From NCBI RefSeq assembly GCF_014692675.1, contig NZ_JABFCZ010000015.1:1-64000 (forward strand): a DNA stretch of 64,000 bases. Direction: 5' to 3'. This document shows positions 27,139 through 42,672 of this stretch, in pieces. The position numbers were made by a program, and so were the translations under genes. The notes beneath the pieces were generated by a model. That model did no database searches and was not told where the DNA came from. It saw only the letters and a program-made list of their open reading frames with translations. Numbering within the stretch: position 1 is the first letter of the stretch; each line of letters begins with the position of its first letter. Source of the DNA: Roseibium aggregatum (GTDB lineage: Bacteria; Pseudomonadota; Alphaproteobacteria; Rhizobiales; Stappiaceae).

Positions 27139-27286
27139 TACTTACTTTCGCGAATCTGTGAGATCTCAAGAGAACAATATAGCAACGAACGGCCCGAGAG
27201 CGAGGCTTGAAGTGAGAGAATTTGCGGGAAAAGCGTGGAAGTTCAATTCGGGCAGATGTCGGTCTGAATGAAGCAGGATAAATGTT

Positions 27287-27574
27287 CTAGACATTCAGAC
27301 TTTCGAGCAAGTCGAGCCACTCGGGATTTTGTTTTTCGATTAGCTGGATTTTCCAGGGGCGACGCCATCGCTTCAAACGTTTTTCCATGGCGATAGCTTC
27401 GTCGATACGATCGAAGATTTCGAAAAAGACCAGCCGAAACACCTGGTGTTCCTTCGTAAAGCCGCTCGCATCTCCAGAGCGATGCTCCAACACCCTCCTC
27501 GCGAGTTCATTGGTCACACCGACATATAGCGTCCCGTGCTTCCGGCTGGCGAGGATGTAGACGTAGTAAGGCAT
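27287..27574 (-). CDS. GIY-YIG domain nuclease-like protein
   Basis: A 95-residue single-domain GIY-YIG protein of the UPF0213/YhbQ kind: YYVYILASRKHGTLYVGVTNELARRVLEHRSG (the VYI and YVG strands and catalytic-type Arg), FTKEHQVFRLVFFE, and EAIAMEKRLKRWRRPWKIQLIE with the conserved Glu. Biological role unknown. Such genes are common as small, mobile-looking singletons. It stands alone, with palindromic repeats downstream on the plus-strand side of its start. Confidence 0.88.
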   Translation of the reverse strand: MPYYVYILASRKHGTLYVGVTNELARRVLEHRSGDASGFTKEHQVFRLVFFEIFDRIDEAIAMEKRLKRWRRPWKIQLIEKQNPEWLDLLESLNV

Positions 27575-27675
27575 GCGCGATTCTGGATTGTAAGGACCGA
27601 ACGCGCAAGCTTTACATATGCCAATATCCCGCCGGTTCTGACCGCATAGTGGAATGACTAAGGTGCCCCCCTGAC

Positions 27676-27833
27676 GTCACCCCGGGCGGAACGAAGTGGA
27701 GACCCGGGGCCTACTCATTCGCAGAGAGTCGACGAATTATTCGGAACGGCAGGCAGCCTCGAAAAACATCCAAAGGTTCAGCAAGCGGAGTGGCGAGTAG
27801 GCCCCGGGTCTCGCGTTGCTCGCCCGGGGTGAC
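27676..27833. repeat. Pair of inverted REP-like palindromes
   Basis: Left unit 27676-27716 and right unit 27795-27833 are inverted copies. Both begin GTCACCCCGGGCG from the outside and end GACCCGGGGCCTACTC on the inside, with a divergent middle. Each unit is itself palindromic (CCCCGGG and CCCGGGG). The 78 bases between hold nothing recognised. The pattern matches the extragenic palindromes common in alphaproteobacteria. The gap between the GIY-YIG gene and ligA (27575-27846) contains no gene. Confidence 0.8.
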
Positions 27834-27846
27834 GGTAGCGGGTTCC

Positions 27847-31729
<3,883 letters not shown>

Positions 31730-31860
31730 GGACGGAAAGCTCCGAATCAAAGCAGAGAACTTGTACCTATCATGTATCTTGATGGTATGAGCCGATCAGA
31801 CCGGTTACAAGCCGCAAAACGCAAGCCGTGCGGCTCTCATTTCGGGCACGCGATCGTGGC

Positions 31861-32727
31861 TTAAAGCACGTTGACCTTCTTGAACGCCCTGCTGATCCAG
31901 CTGCCGGTATCCTCGGACGGCTCGTACCCGCCCTTGGTGAGCAGCGAATAGGCGTCCTTGTACCACTGGCTGTCCGGATAGTTGTGTCCGAGAACGGCGG
32001 CCGCCGTCTGCGCCTCGTTGACCACCCCGAGCGCGTAGTAGGATTCGGTCAGGCGGAACAGGGCTTCTTCGACATGGCGCGTGGTCTGATAGTTGATCAC
32101 GACGGTCTTGAACCGGTTGATCGATGCAATGTAATTGCGCTTCTTCAGGTAGAAACGCCCCACCTGCATCTCCTTGCCGGCAAGCTGATCCTGCGTGATC
32201 AGCAGTTTCTTTTCGGCATCGGAGGTATATTCGGAATCGGGATAGCGCTGGATCAGTTCCCGGAAGGCGGACATGGCCTTTTCCGTCATTTCCTGATCGC
32301 GGGTGATGTCCGGCATCTGGCGGAAATAGGACTGGCCGATGATATAAAGCGCGTAGGCGGCGTCGTTGCTGCCCGGATAAAGCGTCAGGAACCGTTTGGC
32401 CGCGGAAATGGCCTCAGTGTACTTCCCTCTGGTGAAGTTCAGATAGGCAAGGTTGACCAGCGACTTCTTGGCGTATTCGGAATAGGGATAGAGCTTGTCG
32501 AGTTCCTCGAACTTGTCGCCGGCATCGCGCAGCTTGCCTTGCGCACGCAACGCCAGACCCTCGTTGTAGAGAACCTCCGGCGGCGTGTCGTTCAAGGCGA
32601 GGTCATCGACCTCATCCTTCGAAGCACAGGCACCAAGCGTCAGGGAAAGTCCGAGAAGTGCGACATTCAGGAATGCGGTGGTTCGATTGCCGCCCCGTTT
32701 AACCGGACGCAGGTCCTTAAGCTTCAC
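31861..32727 (-). CDS. bamD: BamD, outer-membrane protein assembly lipoprotein
   Basis: BamD is the essential lipoprotein of the BAM complex that inserts outer-membrane proteins. The 288-residue protein has a lipoprotein signal with the lipobox LGAC (acylated Cys34). Five TPR-like repeats follow, from PPEVLYNEGLALRAQGKLRDA to about 270, with YPYSEYAKKSLVNLAYLNF and YPDSEYTSDAEKKL typical of BamD. It follows lpxC and precedes recN. The 215-base gap up to lpxC shows A/T-rich sequence but no gene. Confidence 0.95.
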   Translation of the reverse strand: MKLKDLRPVKRGGNRTTAFLNVALLGLSLTLGACASKDEVDDLALNDTPPEVLYNEGLALRAQGKLRDAGDKFEELDKLYPYSEYAKKSLVNLAYLNFTRGKYTEAISAAKRFLTLYPGSNDAAYALYIIGQSYFRQMPDITRDQEMTEKAMSAFRELIQRYPDSEYTSDAEKKLLITQDQLAGKEMQVGRFYLKKRNYIASINRFKTVVINYQTTRHVEEALFRLTESYYALGVVNEAQTAAAVLGHNYPDSQWYKDAYSLLTKGGYEPSEDTGSWISRAFKKVNVL

Positions 32728-32942
32728 CCTTGCACTCCTTCCCCGGGATCCGGTCCTGTCTGATATAAGGCTCCAGGCCGATCCGAAACGGTCTTCTACA
32801 TTGCTCGACGGGGATGTTTAGCGGAAATCAAAGGCCTCCGTCACGCCCCAAGAGCGTCATGTGTCGTTTTTTTTAAGCTTTTTTGTGGCGGAGAGTAAAT
32901 TTCAGCCGCCTTGCCTGCTTTAAAAGACCGGAGTTCCCGGGC

Positions 32943-33884
32943 TCAGGAAACGTCCGGGCCGAAGGCGGCTGCGGCGAGACCGGCGTTTTCCGCATGTCCG
33001 ATTTCCCGGAACGCAGGCGCTTCGACGATCTCGTACGCGCTCTTGTCCTCGAACAGCTTGGCGAGAATCGCATTGTTCATCTTGTGCCCGCCCTTGTAGG
33101 AGCGGTAGAGGCCGAGGATCGGGAGGCCGGCAAGCGACAGGTCGCCGACGGCATCCAGCGCCTTGTGGCGGGCGAATTCGTCCGGCCAGCGGGTTCCTTC
33201 CGGATTGAGCACCTTGTCTTCGGCGATCGCCACCGAATTCTCCAGGGACGATCCGAGCGCAAAGCCCATCTTCCAGAGCTGCTCGACGTCCTTTACGTAA
33301 CCGAAGGTACGCGCACGCGACAGGTCTTCGCGGAACACCAGCGGCGTCAGGTCGGAGGCAAACGTCTGGCGGCCAATCAAAGGCGTGTCGAAATCGATGG
33401 TGATTTCGAAGCGGGTGCCCTCGTAGGGCTTGAGTTCGCACCATGCGCTGCCGTTGTCGACACGAACCGCCTTCTTGATCTTGAGGTAGCGGCGGCCGCG
33501 GTCCAGATATTTCACACCCACCTGATCGATGGCGTCCACGAATGCGGCGCTCGAGCCATCCATGATCGGCATTTCCGGGCCGTCGATTTCGACGATCAGA
33601 TTGTCGATCCCCATTCCGGCCAGGGCTGCCATCAGGTGTTCGACGGTCGACAGGCCGTTGTCGGACGGATCGCCGAGCACGGTCTGAAGGGAGGTCTGGG
33701 TCACCCGGTTCCAGAGGGCGGGAATTTCTGCCGCGTCATCCTTATCCGTGCGCTGGAACACGATGCCGGTGCCCGCATCGGCTGGCAGGAGCGTAATAGT
33801 CGCCGGTTTTCCGGAATGAACACCAATGCCGGTAAGCGTTACCTGATCTGCAAGAGTCGTCTGGCGATCAATGTGGTTGGTCAT
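32943..33884 (-). CDS. lpxC: UDP-3-O-acyl-GlcNAc deacetylase
   Basis: The first committed, zinc-dependent step of lipid A synthesis. From the ATG at 33884 (MTNHIDRQTTL) it has 313 residues, which is the usual size; the frame runs 32 codons upstream with no similarity. Zinc ligands are in STVEHLMAALAG and ARHKALDAVGDL, and the general base region is YKGGHKMNN. GIGVHSGKPATI is the family opening. It follows ftsZ after a hairpin, so it probably has its own promoter within 33885-34080. Confidence 0.96.
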   Translation of the reverse strand: MTNHIDRQTTLADQVTLTGIGVHSGKPATITLLPADAGTGIVFQRTDKDDAAEIPALWNRVTQTSLQTVLGDPSDNGLSTVEHLMAALAGMGIDNLIVEIDGPEMPIMDGSSAAFVDAIDQVGVKYLDRGRRYLKIKKAVRVDNGSAWCELKPYEGTRFEITIDFDTPLIGRQTFASDLTPLVFREDLSRARTFGYVKDVEQLWKMGFALGSSLENSVAIAEDKVLNPEGTRWPDEFARHKALDAVGDLSLAGLPILGLYRSYKGGHKMNNAILAKLFEDKSAYEIVEAPAFREIGHAENAGLAAAAFGPDVS

Positions 33885-34085
33885 TCTGCCCCGGCCTTTC
33901 GATTTCGCATCTGGAAACCCGTTCGAAACACACGCTTGCACATTACGAACTGTTAACGATTGCGTCTTGGACAGGACCATACTCGAGTCCGCCCCGGGAC
34001 ATGAAATAAAGCTTTATTACGTTTTGTAACGCGGCGCAGCATCGCAACGCCTTGAATTCAATCAATAAATTTTGACGTAACGGAA

Positions 34086-34112
34086 ACAGCCCGGAGCATT
34101 GCTCCGGGCTGT
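34086..34112 (-). terminator. Hairpin after ftsZ
   Basis: ACAGCCCGGAGC and GCTCCGGGCTGT form a perfect 12-bp stem with a 3-base loop, 28 bases past the ftsZ stop, followed on the minus strand by TTTCCGTT. A strong stem with a weak T-tract, it likely separates the division cluster from lpxC. Confidence 0.7.
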
Positions 34113-34140
34113 CCACAAGGGAAGAAGGCAAAGCCGCGAA

Positions 34141-35904
34141 TCAGTTCGACTGTCTGCGCAGGAATGCCGGGATTTCCAGCTGTTCGTCATCCGCCGCAGA
34201 CATCGGCTTGGGCGCGGCCCGTCCGGTCGCATCGAGCTGACCGGAAGCGCCTTCCGAACTCGGCCGGGGCGCGGGAGCCCTCGGAGCCGCGGGACGTGCG
34301 GCAGCGGCCGGAGCCGGAGCAGGCTGCTGAACCTTCGGTTCCGCATGGTGCTCATGATAGCCCTCGTCTTCGTCATGCTCGTCCCGGCGGCCGAGACCGC
34401 TGGCCAGCCGGCGCAGAAGGCCCATGGGACGGCGTTCCTCGTCGTACTCGTCATGATGAACATCATGAGCAGGTGCAGGTGCCGCACGTTCCGCCATGGC
34501 GGGTTTCGTTGCAGCCGGCTCGGCCGCGGCCTGCCTTGCCTGGAGTTCCCGCTGAGCGATCGGCGGGAAGTCCTCGACCCGCGGCATGCGCGGCGACGGG
34601 CTGTGCTGTTCTGCCACCGGCGGGATATACGGCTTGTTGACCGGCTCATCCGCTGCGGCCGCAACCGGCGCGTCCGCTTCCAGATCCATGTTCGGCGTCT
34701 TGTCGCTGAGCATGTCCGGCGCGGGACGGAACGGCTTGATCTCAACATCAGGATCGGTCGCGCTCGTCACGCCGGCGGTGTCCGGAAGGGCGAGTTCGCG
34801 TTCCAGGCTGGCAACCGCCTTCTTGGCGGCTTCGTCCAGCGAAGTTGCCGGCTTTGCAGGCGCCGGTGCCGGTTCTGCCTTCGGCTTGCTCGCGATGACC
34901 GGTGCGGCCATCTGGTAGCCCAGGTCATCCGCCCCGGCTTCCCGGTCGATCCCGGTTGCAACAACCGAAACCCGGATGATGCCGTCGAGACTTTCGTCGA
35001 AGGTCGCCCCGAGGATGATGTTGGCGTCCGCGTCCACTTCCTCGCGGATACGGGTGGCCGCTTCGTCCACCTCGAACAGCGTCAGATCGTTGCCGCCGGT
35101 GATGGAAATCAGCAGGCCCTTGGCCCCCTTCATGGAGGATTCATCGAGCAGCGGGTTGGCGATTGCCGCCTCGGCCGCCTGCTGGGCGCGCTTTTCGCCG
35201 CTGGCTTCGCCGGTCCCCATCATCGCCTTGCCCATGCCGCGCATGACGGAGCGGACATCGGCGAAGTCCAGGTTGATCAGGCCTTCCTTGACCATCAGGT
35301 CGGTGATGCAGGCAACACCGGAATAAAGGACCTGGTCGGCCATGGCGAAGGCGTCGGCGAAGGTCGTCTGCGCATTCGCGATCCGGAACAGGTTCTGGTT
35401 CGGAATGACGATCAGCGTATCGACATTCTTCTGCAGTTCCTCGATGCCGGAATCTGCGATGCGCATGCGCCGGGCGCCTTCGAACTGGAACGGCTTGGTG
35501 ACCACACCTACCGTCAGTATACCCTGCTCGCGGGCGGCCCGGGCGATGACCGGTGCGGCCCCCGTTCCGGTTCCGCCGCCCATGCCGGCGGTGATGAACA
35601 CCATGTGCGAACCGCTCAGGTGGTCGTTGATCTCGTCGATCACTTCCTCGGCCGCTGCACAGCCGACTTCAGGCTGGGAACCGGCGCCAAGACCTTCCGT
35701 CACCGCCACGCCCATCTGGACGAGACGTTCGGAGTGGTTCATGGCAAGTGCCTGGGCATCCGTATTGGCCACGACGAAGTCGCAGCCCTGGAGGCCGGCA
35801 GTGATCATGTTATTGACGGCGTTTCCGCCCGCGCCGCCTACGCCGAAGACCGTAATTCTCGGCTTCAGCTCCTGAATGTCGGGCATCTTCAGGTTGATGG
35901 TCAT
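34141..35904 (-). CDS. ftsZ: Cell division protein FtsZ
   Basis: The tubulin-like GTPase that forms the division ring. From the ATG at 35904 ([17 protein letters not shown]), preceded by GAGGA, it has 587 residues. The GTPase core (about 12-320) contains [14 protein letters not shown] and the tubulin signature GGGTGTG (about 109-115). A very long Pro/Ala/Glu-rich linker (about 330-565) follows, and the conserved tail peptide [11 protein letters not shown] ends the protein and binds FtsA. Long linkers are typical of Rhizobiales-type FtsZ. An in-frame ATG at 36000, 4 bases after the ftsA stop, would add 32 residues. Confidence 0.96.
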   Translation of the reverse strand: MTINLKMPDIQELKPRITVFGVGGAGGNAVNNMITAGLQGCDFVVANTDAQALAMNHSERLVQMGVAVTEGLGAGSQPEVGCAAAEEVIDEINDHLSGSHMVFITAGMGGGTGTGAAPVIARAAREQGILTVGVVTKPFQFEGARRMRIADSGIEELQKNVDTLIVIPNQNLFRIANAQTTFADAFAMADQVLYSGVACITDLMVKEGLINLDFADVRSVMRGMGKAMMGTGEASGEKRAQQAAEAAIANPLLDESSMKGAKGLLISITGGNDLTLFEVDEAATRIREEVDADANIILGATFDESLDGIIRVSVVATGIDREAGADDLGYQMAAPVIASKPKAEPAPAPAKPATSLDEAAKKAVASLERELALPDTAGVTSATDPDVEIKPFRPAPDMLSDKTPNMDLEADAPVAAAADEPVNKPYIPPVAEQHSPSPRMPRVEDFPPIAQRELQARQAAAEPAATKPAMAERAAPAPAHDVHHDEYDEERRPMGLLRRLASGLGRRDEHDEDEGYHEHHAEPKVQQPAPAPAAAARPAAPRAPAPRPSSEGASGQLDATGRAAPKPMSAADDEQLEIPAFLRRQSN

Positions 35905-36004
35905 AGTATCCTCGCGACCCACTGGGGCACCCGAAACGGGGGCTCCCTCTTCTTCCCTAATCTCGTCAGCCGTCACCGGCGGTTCCTGTCCTTGGCTCAT
36001 ATCG

Positions 36005-37327
36005 TCAGAAACTTTCCCTGATCCACTGGCCGACGCGGGCCAGATAACCAGATTGCCCACCCCAGCCAGTACGGCGGTTCTTGTGCTCGAACTGCTCGAT
36101 CTGTGCGACCTGGGGATAGATGAGAAGACCGACCGCCGTAGCGAATGCCGGTCCTTTCGCAGCTTCAGGAAGGCCGGCGACGCCTAATGGCCGGCCCAGA
36201 CGAACGTTACGCCCCAGGACGCGGCGCGCAACTTCACTCAAACCCGTGAGCTGACTGGCTCCGCCGGTCAGCACAATCTGTTTGCCGACGCGTCCGGCAA
36301 AGCCGGAGGCCGTGAAACGGTCCCGTACGAGTTCGAGAATTTCCTCCACCCGCGGGCGGATGACACGGGTCAGCGCCGAGCGGGGGATCTGATTTGGCAG
36401 ATCGCCGTCGCCTTCCAGCGGCGGAACGGTCAGCATGTCCCGGTCATCGGAACTGCTGACGATCGGAGACCCGTGCAGGGTCTTCAGCCGCTCCGCATCC
36501 TGCAGACGCGTGGCGAAGGCCCTGGCGATGTCCGTGGTCACGTGATGCCCGCCGACGGCGATGGCATCCAGATGGACCATCTGGCCCTCGACGAACACCG
36601 AAAGCGTCGTCGTGCCGCCGCCCATGTCGATACAGGCGACACCGAGTTCGGTCTCATCGTCGACGAGCGTCGACAGGCCGCTGGCAAACGGCGTGGCGAC
36701 CAGGGTCTCCACATGCAGATGCCCGCGGTTGATGCACAGTTCCAGATTGCGCACGGGCGGCACTTCGGCGGTCACCACCTGCATATCGACGCCGAGCTTG
36801 TGGCCCATCATGCCGCGCGGATCGCGGATGCCCCGGTTGCCGTCGAGCGAATAGGAAATCGGCAGCGCATGGGTCACGGCCCGGCCCTCGGTCACCGAAT
36901 GGGACGACCCGGCCGACAGCACCCGCTGGATATCGGCTTCCGTGACGGATTCACCGGCAAGCGGCACCCCGGCGGAGAAGATCTCGCTCTGCAGCCGGCC
37001 GCAGCTCACGTTTGCAATCAGCGATTCAACAGTGACACCGGCCATGCGTTCGGCCGAATCCACGGCCAGCCGGATGGCATGTTCTGCGGCATCCATGTCG
37101 ACGACGACGCCGGACTTGATCCCGCGCGAGCGCTGATAGCCGTAGCCGAGCACCTCGACCGAATGGGACCGGCCGGACAGGACCGCGCCCTCGTCGCGCG
37201 GCGTCAGCTTGGCGATCAGACAGCAGATCTTGGTCGAGCCGACGTCGAGAACGGACATCACGACGGCGCGGCGCCCCGGCAGGGGCCGCATGCGCGGCAG
37301 GTAGAGGTTGGACCGGGACTTCTTCAT
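36005..37327 (-). CDS. ftsA: Cell division protein FtsA
   Basis: An actin-like ATPase that tethers FtsZ to the membrane and recruits later division proteins. The 440-residue protein shows the phosphate-1 motif [15 protein letters not shown] (about 25-39), the FtsA 1C subdomain (about 100-180), phosphate-2 [13 protein letters not shown], and the adenosine motif [12 protein letters not shown]. The C-terminal amphipathic membrane helix ends VGQWIRESF. It has a basic N-terminal extension of about 24 residues, common in this group. The start overlaps the ftsQ stop by 4 bases; 100 bases separate it from ftsZ. Confidence 0.95.
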   Translation of the reverse strand: MKKSRSNLYLPRMRPLPGRRAVVMSVLDVGSTKICCLIAKLTPRDEGAVLSGRSHSVEVLGYGYQRSRGIKSGVVVDMDAAEHAIRLAVDSAERMAGVTVESLIANVSCGRLQSEIFSAGVPLAGESVTEADIQRVLSAGSSHSVTEGRAVTHALPISYSLDGNRGIRDPRGMMGHKLGVDMQVVTAEVPPVRNLELCINRGHLHVETLVATPFASGLSTLVDDETELGVACIDMGGGTTTLSVFVEGQMVHLDAIAVGGHHVTTDIARAFATRLQDAERLKTLHGSPIVSSSDDRDMLTVPPLEGDGDLPNQIPRSALTRVIRPRVEEILELVRDRFTASGFAGRVGKQIVLTGGASQLTGLSEVARRVLGRNVRLGRPLGVAGLPEAAKGPAFATAVGLLIYPQVAQIEQFEHKNRRTGWGGQSGYLARVGQWIRESF

Positions 37328-38262
37328 GTGTTGTGCCCCCGGGCCGAAGCCACCCGACCATTGCCCTTGCCGGCTTCCTTGCGCCGTTCCAGGGCCTCAT
37401 CCGACAGCCGGACGACGACCCGGTCCGCCAGGCGCATGTCCACCGCGACGATGTCGCGGGACAGGAGCCCGTTCTGCGCATCCATGGCCACGACGTCCGC
37501 AAGGGCCGCATCCATGTTTTCTTCCGGCAACCGGATTGAAATGCCGTTTTCCAGCATCAGGTCCCAACGTCTTTCGCCGACCAGAAAGGCGGCGCGAACC
37601 CGCGAACGCAGTTCCGGCACTCTTTCCAGGGCGGTTATGATTTCCTTGGCGTGATGTTGCGCGCCGTGGTTCACGACAAGCAGCAGATTGGCATAACGGC
37701 CGTCGACATCATCGGTAATCACGTCCCCGGCCTCGTTGATGATCGAGACCACATCGCCGCGCTGCCACAGCGCGTAAGGAACGCGTTCTTCCAGGTTGAC
37801 CTGGATTGTTCCCGGATAGAGCTTCATCACCGATGCGTTCTTTACCCAGGCGATATCGGTCAGCCGCTTTCTGGCGGCATCCGCGTCGAACAGGGCCAGC
37901 GACGAGCCTTCCTGGATTTCAAGCGCCTCCAGGATCTGGAACTCGTTGGTTTCCCGCTGGCCGGACAGCTTGACGGCCTCGATCTCGAAGCCGGCAGCCG
38001 ACAGGAGCGCATCGGAAACCTCCCGGCCGTAACCGCCGAGGATAATGCCGTAGGTGATGGTGAGGCTTAAGAAACCGAGGGCCGCCACGGACCCGGTCCA
38101 GTGCGGCAGTTCCGCAAGGCGGCCGGCGGCGCGCCAGACAGGCTGGCGATGCAGGCGTGCGACGCCACGTCCCCGCGGAGCCAGTTCGGCTTCCATCGGG
38201 GTCAGGTCGTTCTGCCTGTTTTTGCGCCTTAGCGACAGCAACTTGCGTCCTCTACCATCCAA
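37324..38262 (-). CDS. ftsQ: Cell division protein FtsQ
   Basis: A single-pass inner-membrane protein that links FtsZ/FtsA to the FtsL/FtsB and FtsW/FtsI septal machinery. The 312 residues comprise a basic cytoplasmic region (1-55), one membrane helix (about 60-78), a POTRA domain (about 90-165, with [20 protein letters not shown]), and the FtsQ beta domain ([25 protein letters not shown]). The first ATG lies inside the end of ddl, giving a 34-base overlap. A start at 38196 (MEAELAPRG) would remove the overlap but shorten the basic tail. Confidence 0.92.
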   Translation of the reverse strand: MDGRGRKLLSLRRKNRQNDLTPMEAELAPRGRGVARLHRQPVWRAAGRLAELPHWTGSVAALGFLSLTITYGIILGGYGREVSDALLSAAGFEIEAVKLSGQRETNEFQILEALEIQEGSSLALFDADAARKRLTDIAWVKNASVMKLYPGTIQVNLEERVPYALWQRGDVVSIINEAGDVITDDVDGRYANLLLVVNHGAQHHAKEIITALERVPELRSRVRAAFLVGERRWDLMLENGISIRLPEENMDAALADVVAMDAQNGLLSRDIVAVDMRLADRVVVRLSDEALERRKEAGKGNGRVASARGHNT

Positions 38263-39155
38263 CTGACCAGGTCCTTGAAACTCATCCCCTCATGGGCCGC
38301 CATATCGGGCACGAGAGACGTCGGCGTCATACCTGGTTGCGTGTTCACTTCGAGACAAATCAGTTCGCCGGTACCGTCTTCACGTTCGTCGAAGCGGAAA
38401 TCCGCGCGGGACACCCCGCGACAGCCGAGAGACTGATGAGCCTCGAGTGTCAGTGTCTGTATTTTTTGGTAAACAATCGGTGAAATTTTTGCAGGAAGGA
38501 TGTGTTTCGAGCCTCCTTCCAGATATTTCGCATCATAATCGTAGAAACCGTGACCGACCGGCACGATGTCGATGACACCCAGCGCCCTGTCCCCCATGAC
38601 GGCGCAGGTCAGTTCCCGTCCCGCAATGAACCGTTCACACATCAAAACGTCCGGATAGGGCCAGTCGGCGCGGGTCAGTTCCTGCGGCGGATAGTCCTGG
38701 TCCTCCTTCACGATAAGGACGCCGAAACTCGATCCCTCGTTGATCGGCTTGATGACGTAGGGAGGCGTCATGGGATGCTCCCGGCCGATCTCGTTCCGGT
38801 TCACAATCAGGTGTTCGGTCACCGGCACCCCGGCCGCCGCCATCACCGCCTTCGCCTTGACCTTGTTCATGGCAAGCGCAGACGCCATTACCCCCGAATG
38901 GGTATAGGGAATATTCATGACCTCCAGGATGCCCTGGATGCAGCCGTCCTCCCCGAACGGGCCGTGCAGCGCATTGAAGGCGACATCGGGCGCGACCTCC
39001 TTGAGGACGGCGGCGACATTACGGTCGACATCGATCTCGCTGACCTTGTAGCCGGCCTCCTTCAGCGCCTTGGCGCATTCGCGTCCGCTCGACAGGCTGA
39101 CCGGCCGTTCGCTGACCCAGCCGCCCATGAGAACCGCCACGTGTTTTTGCGCCAT
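38229..39155 (-). CDS. ddl: D-alanine-D-alanine ligase
   Basis: This makes the D-Ala-D-Ala dipeptide that MurF attaches to UDP-MurNAc-tripeptide. The 308-residue ATP-grasp enzyme shows the N-terminal substrate region [33 protein letters not shown], the ATP-grasp lysine in [14 protein letters not shown], and the metal and catalytic end [18 protein letters not shown]. Size fits DdlB. Its ATG overlaps the murB stop (TGATG). Confidence 0.96.
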   Translation of the reverse strand: MAQKHVAVLMGGWVSERPVSLSSGRECAKALKEAGYKVSEIDVDRNVAAVLKEVAPDVAFNALHGPFGEDGCIQGILEVMNIPYTHSGVMASALAMNKVKAKAVMAAAGVPVTEHLIVNRNEIGREHPMTPPYVIKPINEGSSFGVLIVKEDQDYPPQELTRADWPYPDVLMCERFIAGRELTCAVMGDRALGVIDIVPVGHGFYDYDAKYLEGGSKHILPAKISPIVYQKIQTLTLEAHQSLGCRGVSRADFRFDEREDGTGELICLEVNTQPGMTPTSLVPDMAAHEGMSFKDLVSWMVEDASCCR

Positions 39156-40122
39156 CAGCAGGCCTCCTCAAGTTTGTCCAGGAAGGGCGCGATCGCCCCT
39201 TCGGGACCGAATTCCCCAAGTCGCTTTATTTCCCATTCCAGCCGGACCCCGGAATGCTCCAGGACCCGCGCCCGGACCGTTTCGCCCAGAAGCTCAAGGT
39301 CGTGTCCCGTGGCGTTGCCGGTGTTGATCATGAAGTTGCAGTGCAGTTCCGACATCTGCGCGCCGCCGATGGTCAGTCCCCGGCAGCCGGCCGCATCGAT
39401 CACCTTCCAGGCGGACGTGCCTTCCGGGTTCTTGAAGGTGGAGCCGCCGGTCTTTTCCCGGATCGGCTGGGCCCGTTCGCGGTGCGCGACGACGTCATCC
39501 ATTTCCTTGCGGATCTCCGCTTCGTCGGCGGGCGTGCCCTCGAAAACCGCTTCGGTGAAGATCAGGTCTTTCGACGCCGCCGAATGCCGGTAAGCGTAGC
39601 CCATGTCCGCATTCGTCAGGACATGCCGGTTGCCCTGCCGGTCGATGGCGACAAGTTCCACCATCCGCTCGCGGGTTTCCGTGCCGTGTGCGCCGGCGTT
39701 CATGCGCAGCGCCCCGCCCAGGCCGCCCGGGATCCCGGTATAAAAGGCAAATCCGTCCAGTCCCGCTTTGGCTGCCGCTTCCGCCAGGCGCTTGTCCGGC
39801 ACGGCCGCCCCGGCGCGAAGCCGGTTGTTGCCAATCTCCTCGATCGCCCCGAAGCCCTTGGCGCTCAGACGGATGACCACGCCCTTCAGCCCGCCGTCCC
39901 TAATCAGCAGATTGGACCCGAGGCCGACCGGCAGCACCGGAACGCCTTCGGGAAGTTTTTTCAAAAAGGCAGCCAGATCTTCTTCGTCGGCCGGCTGGAA
40001 CATCAGCTGCGCCGGACCGCCGACACGGAACCACGTGACCGCCGAAAGCAACTGATTCGCCGTCAGTTTGCCGCGAATGCCTTCAGCCAGATCCGGATGG
40101 ATGTCCAGGAGATCGGGAAAAC

Positions 40123-40126
<4 letters not shown>
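39155..40126 (-). CDS. murB: UDP-N-acetylenolpyruvoylglucosamine reductase
   Basis: The flavoenzyme that reduces enolpyruvyl-UDP-GlcNAc to UDP-MurNAc with NADPH. I start at GTG 40126 ([13 protein letters not shown]), which has GGAGG 7 bases upstream and overlaps the murC stop as GTGA. The ATG further up lies well inside murC. The 323 residues show the FAD-binding [36 protein letters not shown], and the active-site [10 protein letters not shown] (catalytic-type Ser). C-terminal glutamate region [14 protein letters not shown]. Confidence 0.95.
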
Positions 40127-41534
<1,408 letters not shown>

Positions 41535-41538
<4 letters not shown>

Positions 41539-42653
41539 GCGCCGTCTCCTGTTTCAAGTTTTTTCTTTTCGGCGATCCGTTCCACGAGATCCGCAAGCCG
41601 TGCGACCGCATCCGGCTTGCCCTGTCCGAGCGCGCGCTCCGCGGCGTTTGCCAGCAGTTCCGGTGCGTGGAAGAGCCGTTCAAGTTCCTGTGCCATGCGT
41701 TCCGGCGTCAAATCGGCCTGGCGGATCGGCCAGGCCCCGCCGGCGGCTTCCAGTCCCCTGGCATTGGCGCTCTGGTCCTGATCGAGCGCATGCGGCAGGG
41801 GCACCAGGATGGAGGGCCGCCCCAGCACCGTCAGTTCGCTCACCGACGACGCGCCGGCGCGGCAGATCACCAGATGCGATGCCGCGATGCGTTCCGGCAT
41901 GTCCTGGAAAAACGACTTGAGCTCGGCGTCGATCCCGAGGGACTGACAGGCCGCTTCGACTCGTTCCAGATCCTCCGGCCGGCATTGCTGCACCAGCTGG
42001 AGCCGTCCGCGCACCTCGCCGGACACATGCTTCAGGGCTTCCGGCATGAGATCGGAGAAAAACCGCGCACCCTGCGACCCGCCAAAAACGAGCAGATGAA
42101 AGGGGCCGTCCGGCGCCGGCGGCTGATAGGGTTTTCCCGATGCTGCAATGACGGCATCGCGGACGGGATTGCCGGTCTCCACCACCTTGGCGGCGAGATC
42201 GGCCGGCAATCCGGTCAGCGGGACACTGGTGGCAATCGCCGTCGCGCCCCTGGCCAGCATCCGGTTCGCCCGGCCCATGACGCCATTGGCCTCGTGCAGG
42301 ATGGACGGCGTGCCGGTCAGCCGCGCGGCAAACATCGGCGGGAACGTCGGATAGCCGCCGAAACCGACCACGGCTTCGGGCTTGAGCGCCTTGATCACAC
42401 CGCGCGCCTGCAGTGTGCCGCGCAGCAGGCTGAGGGCGGTTTTCGCAAGCGCCACCGGCGATTTCCCGCGCAGGGTTTCCGACGCGATGATGTGCACCTT
42501 GCGGGCCGGAAAGGCCTGGCCGTACCGGTCGGCGCGCTCGTCCGTGGCAAGCTCCACGGTCCAGCCCCGTCGGCCGAGTTCGCTCGCCAGTGCCTGGGCC
42601 GGGAACAGATGCCCGCCGGTACCGCCTGCCGTGAGAAGAATGGTTTTACTCAT
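41535..42653 (-). CDS. murG: Lipid II synthase MurG
   Basis: A peripheral membrane glycosyltransferase that adds GlcNAc to lipid I. The 372-residue GT-B protein shows [16 protein letters not shown] at the acceptor side, [42 protein letters not shown], and the donor-site region [33 protein letters not shown]. It lies 19 bases after ftsW and is coupled to murC. Confidence 0.96.
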
Positions 42654-42672
42654 AACTGAACGAGCTCGGTCC

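Noticed and set aside
25093..27210. 705-codon open frame on the plus strand
   Set aside because: It is the antisense shadow of uvrD. High GC with strong codon bias keeps this frame open, and there is no ribosome site or family resemblance.
31730..31860. LexA box upstream of recN
   Set aside because: The best match, GAAC followed by TATC at the right spacing, misses two positions of the second half-site.
33955..33962. CtrA half-site upstream of lpxC
   Set aside because: TTAACGAT differs from TTAACCAT, and there is no second TTAA at 7 bases; too weak to claim.
34099..36021. 640-codon open frame on the plus strand
   Set aside because: Antisense shadow of ftsZ, which is certain; the translation is low-complexity and Arg/His-rich.
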